Assembly (NCBI GenBank): GCA_014218235.1
Contig: CM024761.1
Coordinates: 86,553,968-86,617,967 of the forward strand
Reading direction: 5' to 3'
Length of the DNA stretch: 64,000 nt
DNA from: Colocasia esculenta
Lineage: Eukaryota > Streptophyta > Magnoliopsida > Alismatales > Araceae
Shown here: positions 60,620 through 64,000 of the stretch, piece by piece
How positions within the stretch are numbered: the stretch's first letter is position 1
Layout: each line of letters opens with the position of its first letter
Notes under the pieces: model-generated
What the model was told of the DNA's origin: nothing
What the model saw: only the letters and a program-made list of their open reading frames with translations
Database searches by the model: none
Translations under genes and position numbers: made by a program

Positions 60620-61163
60620 TTCACCCCCCCCCCCCTCCTTCTGCAGTTCTGCTTTGGGCCAACCAAGATATCATGCACTAGGTGTTCAAATATCAAAAGT
60701 AATATTCAAATATCGAGCTATGATGTTCGAATGCATGAAGAAATATTTAAATACAATTTATATTATAGAATATTTGGTTACCTTTTCGAGTTGGAAAATT
60801 TTGTCAGATGATTATGAAACTAAGATGTTTTGTGAGGTGCGTTAAGTATATTTTGATTAAACTTTGATGTATACTTAGAGGATTTTACACAATCATTTTG
60901 TTGGTGCTTCACTTAGATGATTTGCTGATTTGTTATTTTGATATTTTTTATTTACTTAAATATTTTCCTTTTGTTAATCACTTAAATGCTTATCCAATTT
61001 GAAACTTCATTGTTACTCAAAACACATGATCAAAGTTTGTTAAGCTAACCAATGTTTTCTTGATGAACCTTTGATGATTAATCACTCCAATGTTAGATGT
61101 TTTGTTAATCACTCAAAACATACTCTCAGAGATTGTGCTGCAACATCATTTTTCACAACATCT
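60620..61163. other. AT-rich intergenic sequence
   Basis: It begins with a C run just outside element E (about 60624-60635), then AT-rich sequence. No gene or clear repeat unit is seen; the frame 60564-60845 crosses the LTR border and has no recognisable domain. Confidence 0.5.
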
Positions 61164-61580
61164 CAATCATTTAATTGAGTAAATTAAGTAATGATGTGAA
61201 AATAATGTCAATCCATTTTAAAGAAATTGGACAAAAGCACTAATTTTTAAATCTTGAGTAAGTGTGCTAATCACTTAATTCACCTAATTAAAGAGCAATG
61301 CGAAAAGGATTTAAATTGATTTCAAGAATTGAAGAAAAGACTTGATATTGAAGGCTAGTTAAATGTGTCAATCACTTAATTGATTAAATTAGGTAGTGAT
61401 GTGAGGAAGGATGTGAATTTATTTAGGAAAATTGAACAAAGCAACTCATTTTTAGACCCTAAATAAGCATGCCAACCACTTATAAGTTGACCCAGTATTT
61501 TAGTAGTATGGTGAGGATGGTGTAAATTATTTTAAACAAATGAAGAAAAGCTTCCCAAACTGACAACTGATTAATGTTGT
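61164..61580. repeat. Degenerate tandem repeat, about 102 bp x 4
   Basis: Units starting near 61164, 61268, 61368 and 61471 share CAATCACTTAATTGA..AAATTA, then GTAGTGATGTGA, then AAATTGAACAAAGCA-like segments and AAGTGTG-type ends. Divergence between units is high. No coding potential. Confidence 0.6.
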
Positions 61581-63469
61581 CCATGGTTAATGTCTTTGAC
61601 TTTTTATAAGATCATTGCTGAGGAGGGAGATGGGAGTCGCACGTACAGACATTCAGTGGCTCCATCAGAGTATTGATCAGCTATAATTTATAGACATAAC
61701 CATCGACAACATTTGAAGAGAATCATGGGATTATTATTTTCGATTTCCGGGGCGTGGGAGTGATCTTAGAAAATCAGGTTAGTTTTGCTCAAACGAGCTG
61801 AGTCACCAGCTTATTGGAGCAGGCCTGTTTAGGCGCCCAGTCCCAAACTTTTTAGACCCAACTTTTAGCAGCAGCTCTTTTGCAATAACATCACTACTTT
61901 GCTGCAGGCCCATATTTGAAATGGACCACGCGGAGAGCGACAAAACAAGGGATTGAAGGTGTGTGGTGGTAGGGCTAGCTGTACAAGCCACCGTACGTGC
62001 GGGAAAGGTTTCTCCTGCAGTGGGGACAAAGGAAGGCCGTCTCCTCTATCCCGAGATGAGATGGTGGGAATCCATGGCGGTCACGAAGATTTCGCTCTCC
62101 AGCGGCACCCAGTGGCCAAAAAAGGGTTGCAGATGGAGTTGCGTGCGGGTGATGAACAAGACTTGGTAGTAAGTAGGGCATGTTTAGGCCCCCATCCCCA
62201 TGGGTTAGGCGTTGGCTTTTTGTCCCACACTAGCCTAACAAGCTTTCATGACTCAATTGCTTCTTTAATCAGTTCACATATTGGAATTGCATCCCCACCT
62301 TTCTGCAGACTGAATTGTTGCAGGAATGTTTCACAAAATCCACCCAGAATCTAATAAACAATTTGAGGCACCGTCTCCCACGTTCTCACGGTCGCCGTCA
62401 GTCTCAATCCAAACCTAACGTGGGGAGGAAGAAGCAGGCTGCAAGTAAGAAATTAATGGCTCGATCGATCTCTGGTATGCGTGGAACGCAACTCCAGTCA
62501 GTATTCAACGTACACTTGAAGAGTATGCAGACCAACACCAACCGTGAGTGCTCATGGATTCGAATTTTCAAGGCCGTCCCCCTCCCATGCACCCATTTAG
62601 AATTTATTTCCAGACCCATATTCTTTGTGAGAAAAGTAATTATGAGCATTAATTACTCTTTACTATGCATGCCAAACAAGCTGCATACTCATATGTATGA
62701 TCGACATGTAGGACACAAAATGATGTTCAAATCAATGGCCATATGTATATGATGCACTTATAGCGGACGCCAGGTTTTCCCATTACCAAACTGCATGCAG
62801 CTACCTAGCTACTTTGCTGTAAATATTGTGTGTCCCAAGTGTATGTTTGTGATTTTTATTTGACTACTCAGGGAGGTATCAGGTTATGTTGAAGGCATAT
62901 CCTCGAACATTCACTAATGAAATTATAACACTAAATGTGCAAGTGTATGTACGTCAACATTATGGCAAGCATTCAACTTCGTCTTAATATCTAGGACCCA
63001 ATTTCGACACTCCATCTCCACATGCCTGATCACTCCTTCTCAAGCAAAGACTACCCAACAACCGGCGGCAGCGGCACGGCCAACAGCCGTCTCGAAGACG
63101 GGTTTTTTAAACTCTCCCCACTCTCTCTGTCTGACAAAGTCATCGAGTCATTTGACTAGCTAGACATAGCTTGTTAAACAAACTTATATTATTTCCTTAC
63201 GTGCCCTCTACATATATATCTTATCATCGGTGGGTTAGCCATGCAAGCACACTACTTTGCATGAGGCATGCACGAATCATCGCAGATGTTTCTTCCTCGC
63301 ACACCTCACCGCCAACCAAGCTGCGCTGCCTCCGCCACGTGCTTCCAGCATGGCGCGCGACGGCGTGAACCGCTGCGCCCAGACTCTTATTATCCTCTTA
63401 CTTAGTCAATGTGTAATTCCCCTACTTCACGGCTCAAAAGAATTTAGTGCCCCCATGCTCGATGCTTCG
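61581..63469. other. Intergenic sequence upstream of the peptide gene
   Basis: No gene could be supported. Open frames of 62-145 codons (for example 61953-62354 and 62315-62752) overlap each other and show no domain or signal I recognise. A W-box-like TTGACT lies at 63152-63157, about 320 bp before the TATA box. Confidence 0.45.
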
Positions 63470-63480
63470 CTATATATATC
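63470..63480 (+). promoter_or_regulatory. TATA box of the secreted-peptide gene
   Basis: CTATATATATC at 63470-63480 lies 155-165 bp before the start codon at 63635. A transcription start near 63500-63510 and a leader of about 130 nt would be normal for a plant gene. Assigned by sequence and position only. Confidence 0.5.
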
Positions 63481-63634
63481 GACAAGCCAACCTAACAGAC
63501 CACTGCAACTCGGGAATCCAGGCCAGCAATCCCTCTGGTAAAACCTTGGACGAGGGCAACAACCAGCTGCACTGCTGCTGAGCCGCACACATATACACAG
63601 TCTCCTTCCACTTTGCATCCTCCCATTCCCCGTC

Positions 63635-63928
63635 ATGCACTTGTCCCGATTGAGGAGTGATATGCGCGCCGGGATCTTATTGCTCGTCATGGTGATCGGT
63701 TCCTCCTTGTTGATGGCCGCCACGGCAGCTCGGCCTCTCGGCGGCGCCCCGGGAGGGCTGCCGGACGACGTGAGGACGATGTGGCGCCTTGGGGCTGTGA
63801 ATAGAGAAGGACCCAGCCCGAGCGGTCCAGGCCATACTTTCAAGACGGTCGGGGTTCTGGGAGGGTCCAATGACTCCGTCAGCACCCACGGCGGCGTCAC
63901 AAGGCCAGACAAGGACACTCGAAATTGA
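63635..63928 (+). CDS. Secreted peptide precursor, PIP/PIPL-like, 97 aa
   Basis: The product is 97 residues in a single exon. Residues 1-13 are basic, 14-29 form a hydrophobic core (ILLLVMVIGSSLLMAA) and small residues follow (TAAR), a good secretion signal. Residues 59-67 read GPSPSGPGH, which fits the SGPS-GxGH core of PAMP-induced secreted peptides and their relatives (family knowledge: proline-hydroxylated peptides acting through the RLK7 receptor in immunity and stress). Here glutamate replaces the first serine, and about 30 residues (TFKTVGVLGG..) follow the motif, whereas it is usually C-terminal. The start at 63635 is the first ATG after the TATA box; ATG 63662 is possible and also leaves a signal. 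CEP and CLE peptides were considered and fit less well. It is the only host gene recognised here, and it is GC-rich unlike its surroundings. Confidence 0.6.
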   Translation: MHLSRLRSDMRAGILLLVMVIGSSLLMAATAARPLGGAPGGLPDDVRTMWRLGAVNREGPSPSGPGHTFKTVGVLGGSNDSVSTHGGVTRPDKDTRN

Positions 63929-64000
63929 TCAAGAACGCTGTTGATGACCGGCGCTACAGCGACGTCGTGCCAGACATGACTCGCCTATATGTATATTATA
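63929..64000. other. 3' flank of the peptide gene
   Basis: Short sequence to the window edge. No polyadenylation signal could be identified; AT-rich at the very end. Confidence 0.3.

Noticed and set aside
61824..62210. Possible MITE bounded by GCCTGTTTAGG and GGCATGTTTAGG
   Set aside because: The two motifs are in the same orientation, not inverted, and no target duplication was found.
61953..62752. Possible small genes (133 and 145 codons) upstream of the peptide gene
   Set aside because: Overlapping frames on both strands, no signal peptide, domain, TATA box or codon pattern that would separate one as real.

Overview
The window is nuclear DNA of a flowering plant. It is repeat-dense and has one recognisable host gene at its right edge. 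The retroelements are plant Ty3/gypsy types with initiator-tRNA-Met-like primer sites, and there are CACTA, hAT-like and tRNA-SINE sequences. The GC-rich coding region of the single host gene hints at a monocot, but the species cannot be named from this sequence.

Layout. Positions 1-47203 form one nested stack. Outermost is LTR retroelement A: its 5' LTR begins left of the window, a gag remnant sits at 17543-18302, and its 3' LTR is split into 18303-19199 and 46971-47203. A 14.8-kb CACTA transposon (1524-16315, genes on the minus strand) sits in A's 5' LTR, with a TTA target duplication and an empty-site copy of the target in A's 3' LTR. A Ty3/gypsy chromovirus-type element B (19200-46970) sits in A's 3' LTR. 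B's own 3' LTR was hit twice, by long-LTR element C (26054-35726) and by element D (37419-46615), a relative of B.

Positions 47204-47663 hold an inverted-repeat-rich fragment. Positions 47664-60619 are minus-strand LTR element E, a relative of A that carries gag but no pol. Its left LTR is split by a 3957-bp hAT-like transposon (49901-53857) with a perfect 8-bp target duplication. Positions 60620-63469 are AT-rich intergenic DNA with a degenerate tandem repeat. Positions 63635-63928 encode a 97-residue secreted-peptide precursor of the PIP/PIPL type behind a TATA box.

The CACTA element is the most informative part. It carries a TNP2-type transposase (8195-11858, broken by stops and frameshifts) and a second, nearly complete 12-exon gene of the Ptta/En/Spm (Transposase_24) type (2066-8078). 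In that second gene a 39-42-nt exon with its flanking intron has been tandemly duplicated, always in splice phase 1, so each copy adds 13-14 residues without breaking the frame. Its last intron (3850 bp) consists almost wholly of about 20 tandem copies of a 182-bp repeat. No tRNA, rRNA or CRISPR locus was seen. No autonomous element looks intact, so activity of any of them is doubtful.
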